The position numbers were made by a program, and so were the translations under genes. The notes beneath the pieces are model-generated. The model saw only the letters and a list, made by a program, of their open reading frames with translations, was not told the DNA's origin and searched no databases. Below are positions 38,276 through 46,721 of a DNA stretch of 46,721 nucleotides, one piece after another; the stretch's first letter is position 1; each line of letters starts with the position of its first letter. Location: the NCBI GenBank assembly GCA_020832105.1, contig JAFIFH010000050.1:1-46721 (forward strand). The letters run 5' to 3'. Source of the stretch: Idiomarina sp. GTDB lineage: Bacteria; Pseudomonadota; Gammaproteobacteria; Enterobacterales; Alteromonadaceae.

Positions 38276-38319
38276 TTCCATTTAGCGACACGCGTTTAAC
38301 CGCAAAAAAGGGTTTTATC

Positions 38320-39522
38320 ATGTCCAGAGTTCTTATCATTGGCGCCGGTGGCGTCAGCGGCGTTGTAGTAAAAAAATGCGCCATGTTACCAGAGTATTTC
38401 GGCGAAATTCACCTGGCTTCGCGCACTGTATCGAAGTGTGAAAAACTGCAGCAGGAAGTAGGTGCAGACCGTGTCGTCGGTGTGTACAGTGTTGATGCTG
38501 ACAATGTCAGCGAATTGGTCACTTTAATCAACCAGGTCAAGCCAGATCTGGTGATCAACGTCGCCCTACCTTATCAGGACCTTCCAATTATGGATGCGTG
38601 CCTGGAAACAGGCGTACACTACCTTGATACTGCGAACTACGAGCCAAAAGACGAAGCCAAGTTCGAGTACTCTTGGCAGTGGGCCTACCACGATAAGTTT
38701 AAAGAAGCAGGCCTGATGGCACTGCTGGGTAGTGGCTTTGACCCAGGCGTAACCAACGTGTTTACAGCCTATGCAGCGAAACACTATTTCGACGAAATTC
38801 ACTACTTAGACATCGTCGATTGTAACGGCGGTGACCACGGCCAGGCCTTTGCGACCAATTTCAACCCGGAAATTAATATCCGAGAAATCACCCAGCGCGG
38901 CAAATACTGGGAAAACGGCGAATGGCATGAAACTGATCCAATCAGTGTACGCGAAGACCTCGATTACCCAGGTGTTGGTGTGCGTGCCTCTTACTTGCTG
39001 TTCCACGAAGAGCTGGAGTCGTTGGTTAAGCACTTCCCAACCATTAAGCGCGCTCGTTTCTGGATGACTTTTGGCGAAGCTTACCTGAATCACCTGCGGG
39101 TGCTTGAGGGCATTGGCATGACTTCGATTAAGCCAATTGACTACAATGGTCAGCAGATTGCCCCGTTAGAGTTCCTAAAAGCGGTTTTACCAAACCCAGG
39201 TTCACTGGCTGAAGGTTACGAAGGTATGACCTGTATCGGTACCTATGTGACGGGCCTTAAAGATGGCAAAGAAAAAACCATCTTTATCTATAACAACTGT
39301 GACCACGCTAAATGTAACGACGAAGTCGGTGCTCAGGCGGTGTCATACACCACCGGTGTGCCTGCCATGATTGGTGCTTCGATGATGCTAGAAGGTAAAT
39401 GGATGAAGCCAGGCGTGTGGAACATGGAACAGTTCGATCCGGATGAGTTTATGGACCGCTTGAACAAATATGGTCTGCCATGGCAGGTTGTAGAAGTTGA
39501 GCAAAGCCCGTTTAGTAAGTAA
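38320..39522 (+). CDS. Carboxynorspermidine dehydrogenase (CANSDH)
   Basis: The enzyme condenses aspartate semialdehyde with a diamine (diaminopropane or putrescine) and reduces the product with NADPH to carboxynorspermidine or carboxyspermidine. The frame is open from 38236, but ATG 38320 gives 400 residues with a proper Rossmann start, MSRVLIIGAGGVSGVVVKKC. The rest (LINQVKPDLVINVALPYQDLPIMDACLETG in two pieces, GSGFDPGVTNVF) is the saccharopine-dehydrogenase-like fold of this family. The decarboxylase gene follows after 31 bases, which confirms the pathway assignment over lysine-pathway homologues. The leader holds a strong hairpin. Confidence 0.92.
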   Translation: MSRVLIIGAGGVSGVVVKKCAMLPEYFGEIHLASRTVSKCEKLQQEVGADRVVGVYSVDADNVSELVTLINQVKPDLVINVALPYQDLPIMDACLETGVHYLDTANYEPKDEAKFEYSWQWAYHDKFKEAGLMALLGSGFDPGVTNVFTAYAAKHYFDEIHYLDIVDCNGGDHGQAFATNFNPEINIREITQRGKYWENGEWHETDPISVREDLDYPGVGVRASYLLFHEELESLVKHFPTIKRARFWMTFGEAYLNHLRVLEGIGMTSIKPIDYNGQQIAPLEFLKAVLPNPGSLAEGYEGMTCIGTYVTGLKDGKEKTIFIYNNCDHAKCNDEVGAQAVSYTTGVPAMIGASMMLEGKWMKPGVWNMEQFDPDEFMDRLNKYGLPWQVVEVEQSPFSK

Positions 39523-39553
39523 ACCTTTGGCAGATTTAAATAAGGAGCCCTCG

Positions 39554-40690
39554 ATGGCAAACCCTTTTCTGAACCCTGACATTCCTTCGCCGTGCTATGT
39601 GCTGGACGAAGCCCGGCTGAAGCGTAACCTTGAGCTGATGGAGCGGGTTCAACAAGACAGTGGCGCAGACATTATCCTGGCCCTGAAGGGCTTTGCCATG
39701 TGGAGTGCGTTTCCTTTGGTTAAGCAATACCTAAAGGGTTGTACCGCCAGTTCGGCCTGGGAAGCAGAGCTAGCTGCAGACACATTTGGCAGCGAAGTAC
39801 ATGCTTACTCACCAGCTTACAAAGCACATGATATGGATGTGATACTTAAGCACTGCAACCATATTTCTTTCAATAGCCTGAGCCAGTGGCAGCGCTATAG
39901 AGAGCAAGCAGCGGCCGCAGGCGTGTCGGTGGGGATACGAATTAACCCAGAGCAACCTGAAGCTGACACCGAGCTGTACGACCCTTCTGCACCAGGTTCG
40001 CGGCTTGGCATTTTGAGTAGCCAACTGGATGGTCAGGACTTAAGCGGCATTGACGGTTTTCACGTACATAACCTGTGTGAGTGTGATTCCTTTGCCCTGG
40101 AGCGCACCCTGCAAGCAGTGGAAGCTAAGTTTGGTCAGTACCTGCATCAATTAAAGTGGATTAATCTGGGTGGTGGTCATTTGATGACCCGTGAAGGTTA
40201 CGACGTCGATCATTTGATTGCACAGCTCAAACGCTTACGTGAAACCTACGATGTGGAAGTTATACTTGAACCTGGCTCGGCTGTTGCGTGGCAGACTGGG
40301 GTGCTGGTATCAGAGGTCGTTGACATTGTTGAGAATGCCGGGCAAATCGCAATTTTAGATATCTCTGCAACTGCACATATGCCTGATGTTCTTGAGATGC
40401 CTTACCGCCCGGTGATTACCGACGCAGGCGAGCCTGCTGAGTTTGCGCATAATTATCGCTTAGGTGGCAACTCCTGTCTGGCCGGCGACGTGGTTGGTGA
40501 GTGGAGCTTCAAGCATCCACTTACGCCTGGCGACCGGGTCATCTTCGAAGACATGATTCACTACACGATGGTTAAGACCAGCTTTTTTAATGGCGTGGAG
40601 CATCCTTCCATCGGAATTTTGCGCGAAGACGGTACTTTTGAATTGGTCCGCCAGTTTAACTACGAAGACTTTAAATCCCGTTTGTCGTAA
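39554..40690 (+). CDS. nspC: Carboxynorspermidine decarboxylase NspC
   Basis: A PLP enzyme that turns carboxynorspermidine or carboxyspermidine into norspermidine or spermidine, the last step of the aspartate-semialdehyde polyamine pathway. The 378 residues start at ATG 39554, preceded by AAGGAG; the frame opens earlier, at 39497, inside the previous gene. PLP lysine is Lys45 in LALKGFAMWS. The glycine-rich phosphate region INLGGGH and the substrate region FHVHNLCE fit the alanine-racemase-fold decarboxylases of the NspC type. In Vibrio this polyamine affects biofilm. The diaminobutyrate genes that would supply diaminopropane are not in this window. Confidence 0.94.
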   Translation: MANPFLNPDIPSPCYVLDEARLKRNLELMERVQQDSGADIILALKGFAMWSAFPLVKQYLKGCTASSAWEAELAADTFGSEVHAYSPAYKAHDMDVILKHCNHISFNSLSQWQRYREQAAAAGVSVGIRINPEQPEADTELYDPSAPGSRLGILSSQLDGQDLSGIDGFHVHNLCECDSFALERTLQAVEAKFGQYLHQLKWINLGGGHLMTREGYDVDHLIAQLKRLRETYDVEVILEPGSAVAWQTGVLVSEVVDIVENAGQIAILDISATAHMPDVLEMPYRPVITDAGEPAEFAHNYRLGGNSCLAGDVVGEWSFKHPLTPGDRVIFEDMIHYTMVKTSFFNGVEHPSIGILREDGTFELVRQFNYEDFKSRLS

Positions 40691-40703
40691 AACACCAGCG
40701 TAC

Positions 40704-40738
40704 AAAAAAGGCAGTCGCACTAAGCGACTGCCTTTTTT
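40704..40738. terminator. Bidirectional terminator between nspC and motX
   Basis: A-run (40704-40709), GGCAGTCGC, loop ACTAA, GCGACTGCC and a T-run (40733-40738) form a 9-base-pair GC-rich stem flanked by A/T tracts. It works in both directions and serves the convergent nspC and motX. Confidence 0.95.
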
Positions 40739-40782
40739 AATGGCCGTCCGACTCACCTGGTATCAACCCTGGATCTGGCAGG

Positions 40783-41532
40783 CTAAGCGTCTAATGGGCT
40801 TTTAGCTCGCTCAACAATTCTTGGAGGCATCCGTTCTGCGAGCTTTTGCAGTCGTTTTGCGATCTCCTGGTGCTCATTGCTTTGAGCCGTAACCGCGTTG
40901 TGCAGGTAGTGGTAAGCAGCCTCATAATCAAGCGGGCTCCCCACGCCTGCCAGCAACATGTCAGCAAAGCGTTTCTGCGCGCGTAAGTTTCCAAGTGCTG
41001 ATGCCTCGCGCAGGTAGCGCAATGCACGGTTGTTGTCTTGCTGGACAAACCGCCCCTGATGATAATAGCGGCCCATTTGCTCAATCGCTTCCGGCATGCC
41101 TTGGGCTGCCGCATGTTTCATATAGGTAAGACCAAGCTCCACATCGCGGTCATAGCAGACTGCATAGGCTAGCATGTCACCATAGAGCAACTGATACACC
41201 GGCCGACGTTCAATTTCTGCCTGTGCACGTATGTCTTGATAGAGCTGACAATCGTCAGCATCACGGACCTGGCTAAAGTGGGTGTTGCTACGAATCAATT
41301 TTACCAGTTCGTCATCTGAATACAGCTGAACCGCTTCGATGCCCCGCTCAGTCAGTACCTGGCGTGCCGCTTGTGCGGTTTGCTCAGAGCTGAGTACCTG
41401 TTGCTGTGCTGTGGCAACACTGGTAACGACAGCGGTCAGCAACACGCACCCTTTAAGCACACGCTTGAGCATTAAGCCGGACTTGTTTCCCCTGCCATAT
41501 ATTGCGCGCACACTTTTTAGTAAAGGATTCAT
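40783..41532 (-). CDS. motX: Sodium-type flagellar motor T-ring protein MotX
   Basis: MotX forms part of the periplasmic T ring that holds the Na+-driven PomAB stator of polar flagella. Start choice: ATG 41532 has a strong GGAG 6 bases upstream, giving 249 residues; ATG 41472 would give a more usual signal peptide. The signal ends near VTSVATA/QQQ. The mature protein has the MotX pattern LYSDDELVKLIRSNTHF, CQLYQDI, YQLLYGDMLAYAVCYDRDVELGL and Sel1-type repeats with AAAQGMPEAIEQMGRYYHQG and EASALGNLRAQKRFADMLL. No other flagellar gene is adjacent, which is usual for motX. Confidence 0.9.
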   Translation of the reverse strand: MNPLLKSVRAIYGRGNKSGLMLKRVLKGCVLLTAVVTSVATAQQQVLSSEQTAQAARQVLTERGIEAVQLYSDDELVKLIRSNTHFSQVRDADDCQLYQDIRAQAEIERRPVYQLLYGDMLAYAVCYDRDVELGLTYMKHAAAQGMPEAIEQMGRYYHQGRFVQQDNNRALRYLREASALGNLRAQKRFADMLLAGVGSPLDYEAAYHYLHNAVTAQSNEHQEIAKRLQKLAERMPPRIVERAKSPLDA

Positions 41533-41622
41533 CCACCACTCCGTTGAAAATACCTGCATAGTAGGTGTATCGGCAAGGGCGAGGTGAACTTCAATAAAAC
41601 CTGAGCTGAGGCGCCTGATGTT

Positions 41623-42339
41623 TTAAAGGTCATCCGCAACTACGGCCAGGCCTTCTAGCACCAGGTGCGGCCTTATCTGAACGTTGTGGATTCCATGTAT
41701 GTCCAGGCTATCCAGCCCGCCACCACTAAATAACCACAGCACAGGCTCACTTACCGTGTCTCTGACATGCTCATAAGCCTGCTGAATGAATCCCTGTACT
41801 GCAGCTTTGCAACCCAGATACAAGCCGTCCTCGGTGGATTGACCCAGCGCTTCGCGCGGGGCGTCATAGCGCGCACGAATGCGCGATGACTTCGCCACCA
41901 GAGCGTCCTGCATGCTATGTAAGCCGGGTGCTATCCAGCCGCCCAAGTGACGTCCGTCCTTGTGTAGTAAATCAAAGGTGACCGCGGTACCGACATCGAC
42001 CACCGCACTGTAGCCTTTTTGATTGCGATGAGCCGCGATCAATGTCAGCCACCGATCTACGCCGAGGCGCTGATAATGATGATAACTATTCACCACCTCA
42101 CCATAGCTACGCCGGGTGTGTACCTGAATATAAGAAATACCGGCTTCTTTCAGTCGCTGCTCTAATCGCTCGTTCACGTCTTCACTCGCCACTGAGGCGA
42201 AAATCACTTGTTCTTCGGTGTATTGACCAAGCACAAGTAGCAAGTCGTTGAGGCCAATTCCATGTCCAAGAAATTTCAGCGTATGGTCTGTATAGTCCGC
42301 TAGCTTCCATCTCGTATTGCCTAATTCTACTAACTTCAT
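41623..42339 (-). CDS. coaX: Type III pantothenate kinase CoaX
   Basis: Catalyses the first step of coenzyme A synthesis, ATP-dependent phosphorylation of pantothenate. The 238-residue product has the actin-like ASKHA fold, with YQRLGVDRWLTLIAAH, VVDVGTAVTFDLLH and GGWIAPGLHSMQDAL, all family signatures. In the first phosphate motif the usual aspartate (DxGN) is a glutamate here: VELGNTRWK, Glu5. Its ATG overlaps the birA stop by four bases, so it is the last gene of a murB-birA-coaX unit. Confidence 0.92.
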   Translation of the reverse strand: MKLVELGNTRWKLADYTDHTLKFLGHGIGLNDLLLVLGQYTEEQVIFASVASEDVNERLEQRLKEAGISYIQVHTRRSYGEVVNSYHHYQRLGVDRWLTLIAAHRNQKGYSAVVDVGTAVTFDLLHKDGRHLGGWIAPGLHSMQDALVAKSSRIRARYDAPREALGQSTEDGLYLGCKAAVQGFIQQAYEHVRDTVSEPVLWLFSGGGLDSLDIHGIHNVQIRPHLVLEGLAVVADDL

Positions 42340-43328
42340 ATCCCTGCCCTAATACTAATTTCGCCACCAAAATAGCGTTTTAACCCGTTGTCCTGGCGAA
42401 CCAGAAGCGCTCCATGATTATCAATTCCCTGACCGATACCCAGCTGTTCATGTTGACCCAGAATGATCCGAATCGGCTGGCCATAAAAGTGATCAAGTTG
42501 ACGCCATGTCGGCACCATATCAGCTAGTCCGTCGTGGGAAAAGTTGAGCAACGCCGTGCGCATATTGTTAATCAGCTGAATGGCCCATTGATGCCTGTCG
42601 AGATCTCCGGTTACATGGCTTTGTACATCAGTAAACGGCTGATCAATAAGTTCAGCAATGTGTGATGGCATTTTCAGGTTGAGACCAATTCCAATCAAAG
42701 CATGGCCTTCGCCGGTTGGTTGCCCTTCGAGCTCGACCAGGATCCCGGCAACTTTAGCGCCTTTAATATACACATCGTTCGGCCACTTTACGCTTACCCC
42801 GCTGATCCCAGCTTGCTGTAATAACTGTGCGAGACTAATGCCTACGGCGACACTGAGCCCAAGGGCGCTGTTTAAACCATCCGTCAGCGGCCAAAAGAAC
42901 GAGGCGTATAAATTACTGCCGAACGGCGATGACCAGGCTCGCCCCCGGCGTCCCCGCCCCTGCGTCTGCATTTCGGCAAGGACACAGGTACCGGCGGGTA
43001 ATGTTCTCGCTGGTGACTCTTGCAGCAGTTGCTTGAGATCATCATGGGTAGAGCTGGTCACCCGCTTCAGGTAAAGTCGCGCGTCGGTTTGGTCAATACC
43101 CGTGGCAAGCTTTTCATAGCGCAGTAATTGCAATGGCGAAGGCAATCGATACCCCTTGCCATGCACGCGAAATACATCAAGTTGAAGCTGCTCAAGCTTG
43201 CCAATATGTTTATTTATAGCCGTACGGCTGACACCTATTTCGTTTGCCAGCTGCTGGCCCGAATGAAATTGACCATCAGCAAGGCTCTCTATTAACAGGT
43301 CATCTATGTTACGTGAGCGCTTATTCAT
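42336..43328 (-). CDS. birA: Bifunctional biotin ligase/biotin operon repressor BirA
   Basis: BirA biotinylates acetyl-CoA carboxylase and, as bio-AMP holoenzyme, represses biotin genes. The 330 residues comprise an N-terminal winged helix (about 5-60, LLIESLADGQFHSGQQLANEIG, with ISxTAINKHI-type recognition helix VSRTAINKHIGKLEQL) and the ligase domain with GRGRRGRAWSSPFGSNLYAS, KWPNDVYIKGAKVAGILVEL and a short SH3-like C-terminus. The presence of the winged helix means it can act as a repressor. It overlaps murB and coaX by four bases on either side. Confidence 0.95.
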   Translation of the reverse strand: MNKRSRNIDDLLIESLADGQFHSGQQLANEIGVSRTAINKHIGKLEQLQLDVFRVHGKGYRLPSPLQLLRYEKLATGIDQTDARLYLKRVTSSTHDDLKQLLQESPARTLPAGTCVLAEMQTQGRGRRGRAWSSPFGSNLYASFFWPLTDGLNSALGLSVAVGISLAQLLQQAGISGVSVKWPNDVYIKGAKVAGILVELEGQPTGEGHALIGIGLNLKMPSHIAELIDQPFTDVQSHVTGDLDRHQWAIQLINNMRTALLNFSHDGLADMVPTWRQLDHFYGQPIRIILGQHEQLGIGQGIDNHGALLVRQDNGLKRYFGGEISIRAGI

Positions 43329-44317
43329 AACGTAAGTAACCCTCGATTATCCAGCATGCGTACTTCAGGTTCCAACCAGACACCGAAACGTTGAGCCACC
43401 TGTTTGCGAACTTGATGAGCAAGCTCGGTTAAGTCACGCCCCGTTGCCTGATTACTATTGACCAACACTAATGCCTGGCGTTGATGTACGCCCGCGCCGC
43501 CAATCCGTAGGCTCTTTAGGCCGCACTGTTCGATGAGCCAGCCGGCCGCCAGCTTAAACTGACCATCGGCCGTTTCAAAGTATCGTATGTCTGGGTGCCG
43601 TTGTTTGATGCGTCTAAATTCGTCGCTGGTAATGACCGGGTTCTTAAAAAAGCTCCCAGCATTGGGAATAACCATTGGATCAGGCAGCTTGCGCTGACGA
43701 ACTGCAACGACGTGGTCGAAAACCTGGATTGCGGATGCATCGGTAGGCAGGTCTTTTAGGTCTGGATACTCCAAACACGGTTGCCAGGCTTTAGGTAAAT
43801 AGAATTCGACACTGGTGATAAGGAAGCTCGCATACTCAGCGCGCTTAAATACACTGTCTCGATAGCCGAAGTTACATTCTTTGTTGGTAAATTGAAAGGC
43901 TGTACCAGTGCGCAAATCAACACCTTCAACACTCTCTATAAATTTCGCAACTTCCACGCCGTAAGCACCAATGTTTTGTACTGGCGCAGCCCCTACACTG
44001 CCAGGAATAAGGGCAAGATTTTCAAAACCGAATATGCCCTGGTCAATGAGTCTGGCGACCCAATGATGCCAGTTTTCACCTGCTGCTAAGCTGACCTTAT
44101 ATCCGTCATCAAGTTCTACGATAGAGGACCCTAGCAACCGGTTGACGATAAGGTGCCCCTCAAAATCTGAGGTGAAAACGGTATTGCTGCCTGCACCAAG
44201 AATATATGAATCATCTTGCCAAATTATTTTACGGACATCGTCTGGCGCATGAATCACATCCACATGGTTAGCACATGCAGGCAAAGCAAAACTGTGGCGT
44301 TTCTTTAAATCAAACAT
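43325..44317 (-). CDS. murB: UDP-N-acetylenolpyruvoylglucosamine reductase MurB
   Basis: The FAD enzyme that completes UDP-MurNAc in peptidoglycan synthesis. The 330 residues show the FAD motifs YILGAGSNTVFTSDFEGHL (about 40-58), ALIPGSVGAAPVQNIGAYG and the catalytic-serine motif GSFFKNP. An insertion and the C-terminal EPEVRMLDNRG fit the type I (E. coli-like) MurB. The Shine-Dalgarno before ATG 44317 is weak. It leads the murB-birA-coaX unit with four-base overlaps. Confidence 0.95.
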   Translation of the reverse strand: MFDLKKRHSFALPACANHVDVIHAPDDVRKIIWQDDSYILGAGSNTVFTSDFEGHLIVNRLLGSSIVELDDGYKVSLAAGENWHHWVARLIDQGIFGFENLALIPGSVGAAPVQNIGAYGVEVAKFIESVEGVDLRTGTAFQFTNKECNFGYRDSVFKRAEYASFLITSVEFYLPKAWQPCLEYPDLKDLPTDASAIQVFDHVVAVRQRKLPDPMVIPNAGSFFKNPVITSDEFRRIKQRHPDIRYFETADGQFKLAAGWLIEQCGLKSLRIGGAGVHQRQALVLVNSNQATGRDLTELAHQVRKQVAQRFGVWLEPEVRMLDNRGLLTL

Positions 44318-44512
44318 ACATCTTATTAGCAGAGCGTGATGCGGCTTATTTTAACCTAAATATGCGGCTACGCATGGGTTGATTACGAAAAGACAACGAA
44401 AATTCATCAATTCTATTTAATAGAACCAATGTAGCGAAATTTAATGGTTTTACTTTAATTTTTTAGGTCTAAACTCTTATATGAAATCATTCATTTTTGC
44501 CGAGGTTCTATT

Positions 44513-45088
44513 ATGAAGAAGACATTATTAGCAAGTGCACTTGCGACCCTGCTAGTGGCGCCGTTGACCAGCCAAGCGAACGAGTATGTCATTGATACTG
44601 AGGGCGCACATGCTTTCGTTCAGTTTAAAATTAGTCACTTAGGCTACAGCTATTTGCTGGGTCGTTTTAATGAGTTTGAGGGGTCCTTCAGTTACGATGA
44701 AGACCACCCAGAGAATGCCAGCGTCAATGTAGTAATTGACACTGCGAGCATCGACTCTAATCACGGCGAACGCGATCAACATTTACGTAGTGACGACTTT
44801 CTAGACGTTGAAAACTACCCACAAGCCAGCTTCACCAGCACAGGTTTTGAGCCTGATGGAAACGGCGGTGGTACTCTGCATGGTGACTTCACATTGCGCG
44901 GTGTGACCCACGGCATCCATTTTGACGTCAACCAGGTTGGCGCTGGTGAAGACCCTTGGGGTATGACACGACGCGGCTTTGAGGGTACGTACACGTTCAA
45001 ACTTGCTGACTACGGCATCGATTATGAACTCGGCCCTGACGCTGAAGAGATTGAAATTTATCTTTCAATTGAAGGTATTCAGCAGTAA
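44513..45088 (+). CDS. yceI: YceI family periplasmic protein
   Basis: A lipocalin-like beta-barrel that binds isoprenoid chains such as polyprenyl pyrophosphate or quinone-like lipids in the periplasm. The 191-residue product has a signal peptide cleaved near SQA/NEY (residue 22) and the family pattern YVIDTEGAHAFVQFKISHLGYSYLLGRF, HLRSDDFLDVENYPQASFTST and LTLRGVT-like FTLRGVTHGIHFDV. GAGG is 7 bases before the ATG. It is monocistronic, with a terminator behind it. Confidence 0.92.
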   Translation: MKKTLLASALATLLVAPLTSQANEYVIDTEGAHAFVQFKISHLGYSYLLGRFNEFEGSFSYDEDHPENASVNVVIDTASIDSNHGERDQHLRSDDFLDVENYPQASFTSTGFEPDGNGGGTLHGDFTLRGVTHGIHFDVNQVGAGEDPWGMTRRGFEGTYTFKLADYGIDYELGPDAEEIEIYLSIEGIQQ

Positions 45089-45115
45089 TTCAGCGACAAA
45101 ATAATTCCTCAATAT

Positions 45116-45149
45116 AAAAAGGCTGGCAGTTTATTCTGCCAGCCTTTTT
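45116..45149. terminator. Bidirectional terminator between yceI and the TonB receptor gene
   Basis: A-run (45116-45120), GGCTGGCAG, loop TTTATT, CTGCCAGCC and T-run (45145-45149) form a 9-base-pair stem flanked by A/T tracts, serving the convergent genes on both sides. Confidence 0.95.
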
Positions 45150-45207
45150 AGCCTATTCATGTCCTTGTTCAAAGACTAGTTTCTGCAACTCTCGCTAAAA
45201 ACCTGGA

Positions 45208-46721
45208 TCAAAAACGGTAGTTCAGCTCAGCAAAGTAATAACCACCGTTGAATCCAAATGGCGCGTTTGTATTCGGGTATAGGAATATACCGTTAAACTG
45301 ATTCTCCGGTAATTGCTGATCAGGATACACATCGAACAAGTTCTGCACACCCGCACGAAGACTTAGCTGGGGATTAATCTGATACCGAGTAGAGAGATCA
45401 GTAATCCATTTCCCGGAAAAGTTGGTCCGTGTTCCTGCATTGTTTTCCAGCACGTAATCGCCAAAATAGCTCAGGCCTAAATGAGTCTGCCAGCGTCGAT
45501 AATCATGAGTGAGGCCGAGGCTACCAGTATGACGGGGCACCGAACGTGTCATTCTGGTGCGCTCTACGTTATCGAACAAGCGCGTTTCCAGACCATCTAG
45601 AATCTCGGGTAACTGCACGTTATCGACCTCAGTTTCATTGTAACCATAAGCAAGTTGAGCACGCAGTGTGCCTAAGGTTTGCAGGTCAAACTCCTGAGCA
45701 ACTACTACATCAAGCCCCCTGGTCGTGGTATCAACGGCGTTTATAAAAAAGCGCGCGTTGTCAGCGCCTGCCTGCTCGAGCGCACTTGCCACAGCAGGGG
45801 AATCAGAAGGGACCAAAGACGAAGAAAGAATAATACGATCATCTATTTCGATTTGGTATGCATCAACGGTTACTGATAATCCATCGTACCCATTCCATAC
45901 CAAACCGACGCTGTAACTTTGCGATTCTTCCGGTTGTAATGCACCAACTTCGAGCGCTTGAGCTACTTCAGACAGGTTGTTAAAGGTCCCGGACTGCTCC
46001 GGCACGAGCTCCCCGTCACGATTTACGAATAGTGTAGAAATGTTGGTAAAGTACAGTTGCTGTACACTCGGCGCGCGAAAACCTGTATTTGTCGATGCAC
46101 GCAAAGCAAGTTGGTCATTAAACTGGTAACGACCAGACAACTTCCAACTTAGGTTGTCACCAAAGTCAGAGTAGTCCTCATAGCGCAAAGCGGCCCCCCA
46201 TTGGAAAGAGTCGGTTAAAGCGTTTTCCAGTTCGGCATAGACGCCCAGGTTATCGCGTGACTGATTTACTTCGGAATCTGGGGTGAATCCTGTAAAGCCT
46301 TGGCTGCCTGCAGCTCGACCGTCAAAGCCTCCGTCTAAGTATGATGCCTCGTCACCGGCGTTAATCTTGTAGTTATTGTCACGATAGTTAACCCCGAACG
46401 CTACAGCGATGTCGGAGTTATTATAGAATTGATAGAAACGAGTCAGCTCCGCAGTCACATTAAGTTCTGAGGTCTCTAAGCCACCGGCAAAAAAGGTGTT
46501 GGGTGTATTTGGTCCCAGAGACGCATTTAAACTATTTTCCAGATGGTATTCAAATAAGCTTTCACCGTAGCCAACGCTAAAATCAGCGTCCCATTGCCCA
46601 ATATCCAGACGATAACCTGAAGTGATCGAAAAGTCTGATGTTTCCGGAGCCAGGGTCGGCAGGAATCCGTCCGGGTAAATTTCGATCAGATTACGTGCAT
46701 CCAACGCCCGGCGATAAAATG
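45208..46721 (-). CDS. TonB-dependent receptor, C-terminal part (5' end beyond the window)
   Basis: The reading frame is open to the right edge, so the TTG-started ORF at 46704 is only a fragment artefact; the frame continues upstream as FYRRALDARNL. The visible 504 residues are the outer-membrane beta-barrel of a TonB-dependent receptor: alternating aromatic strands, the TonB-dep-Rec pattern LSWKLSGRYQFNDQLALRASTNTGFRAPSVQQLYF, LSLRAGVQNLFDVYPDQ and the terminal aromatic AELNYRF needed for BAM insertion. The plug domain and signal peptide are outside the window, and the substrate cannot be determined. Confidence 0.92.
   Translation of the reverse strand, partial: FYRRALDARNLIEIYPDGFLPTLAPETSDFSITSGYRLDIGQWDADFSVGYGESLFEYHLENSLNASLGPNTPNTFFAGGLETSELNVTAELTRFYQFYNNSDIAVAFGVNYRDNNYKINAGDEASYLDGGFDGRAAGSQGFTGFTPDSEVNQSRDNLGVYAELENALTDSFQWGAALRYEDYSDFGDNLSWKLSGRYQFNDQLALRASTNTGFRAPSVQQLYFTNISTLFVNRDGELVPEQSGTFNNLSEVAQALEVGALQPEESQSYSVGLVWNGYDGLSVTVDAYQIEIDDRIILSSSLVPSDSPAVASALEQAGADNARFFINAVDTTTRGLDVVVAQEFDLQTLGTLRAQLAYGYNETEVDNVQLPEILDGLETRLFDNVERTRMTRSVPRHTGSLGLTHDYRRWQTHLGLSYFGDYVLENNAGTRTNFSGKWITDLSTRYQINPQLSLRAGVQNLFDVYPDQQLPENQFNGIFLYPNTNAPFGFNGGYYFAELNYRF

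Noticed and set aside
46704..46704. TTG as the start of the TonB receptor
   Set aside because: The frame is open through the window edge and the residues before it (FYRRA) continue typical receptor sequence, so the real start is outside.

Overview
The window looks like chromosome from a marine gammaproteobacterium, most likely of the Alteromonadales and possibly near Idiomarinaceae. This is inferred from gene content, not from a database search. Pointers are MotX of the sodium-driven polar flagellar motor, the carboxynorspermidine route to polyamines, a sodium-coupled SNF-family transporter, a CoaX pantothenate kinase behind murB-birA, and a TonB-dependent receptor. No rRNA, tRNA, CRISPR array or insertion sequence was seen.

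Layout. 1-3801: rsuA (cut by the left edge), an Fe-S photolyase/cryptochrome with a lipocalin gene behind it, and a convergent lipoprotein hydrolase. 3802-10033: an AT-richer accessory island on the minus strand. It holds a Sec-exported RHS/YD-repeat protein, a small membrane-anchored partner gene overlapping its end, and then a displaced second copy of the RHS C-terminal tip with its own partner gene, which is broken by a nonsense codon. 10265-20942: deaD/csdA, a PGAP1-like hydrolase, a GST-like gene, an exported protein of unknown function, prpE, glutamate dehydrogenase and fadH. 21143-25572: a tightly overlapped four-gene unit (membrane protein, soluble PQQ-type aldose dehydrogenase, succinate-semialdehyde dehydrogenase, ALDH3-like dehydrogenase). 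25678-31706: cnoX, a PepSY-like exported protein, a chemotaxis receptor, a manganese exporter behind a probable yybP-ykoY riboswitch, a small lipoprotein, zapE and a PhnA/YjdM zinc-ribbon protein. 31913-38126: a Bcr/CflA-type efflux pump, a cardiolipin synthase-like PLD enzyme, an SNF transporter and tmcA. 38320-40690: carboxynorspermidine dehydrogenase and decarboxylase. 40783-46721: motX, coaX-birA-murB (4-base overlaps), yceI and a TonB-dependent receptor cut by the right edge.

The most interesting part is 4197-10033. The RHS C-terminal tip and the gene after it occur twice in tandem. In both copies the tip stop codon overlaps the start of the partner gene by four bases. The tip is strongly conserved, with one 55-base block identical between copies, while the partner proteins have diverged but keep a membrane anchor and four cysteines. 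The second copy starts with a scrap of RHS core, which is the known signature of C-terminal displacement in rhs loci. I recognise neither the tip nor the partner as a described toxin or immunity family, so this is a candidate new polymorphic effector/immunity pair. The broken distal partner is only recovered by reading through its in-frame TAA.

A second well-supported regulatory element lies at 28995-29233: a near-consensus promoter, a manganese-riboswitch-like aptamer and a Shine-Dalgarno-sequestering hairpin directly before the manganese exporter gene.
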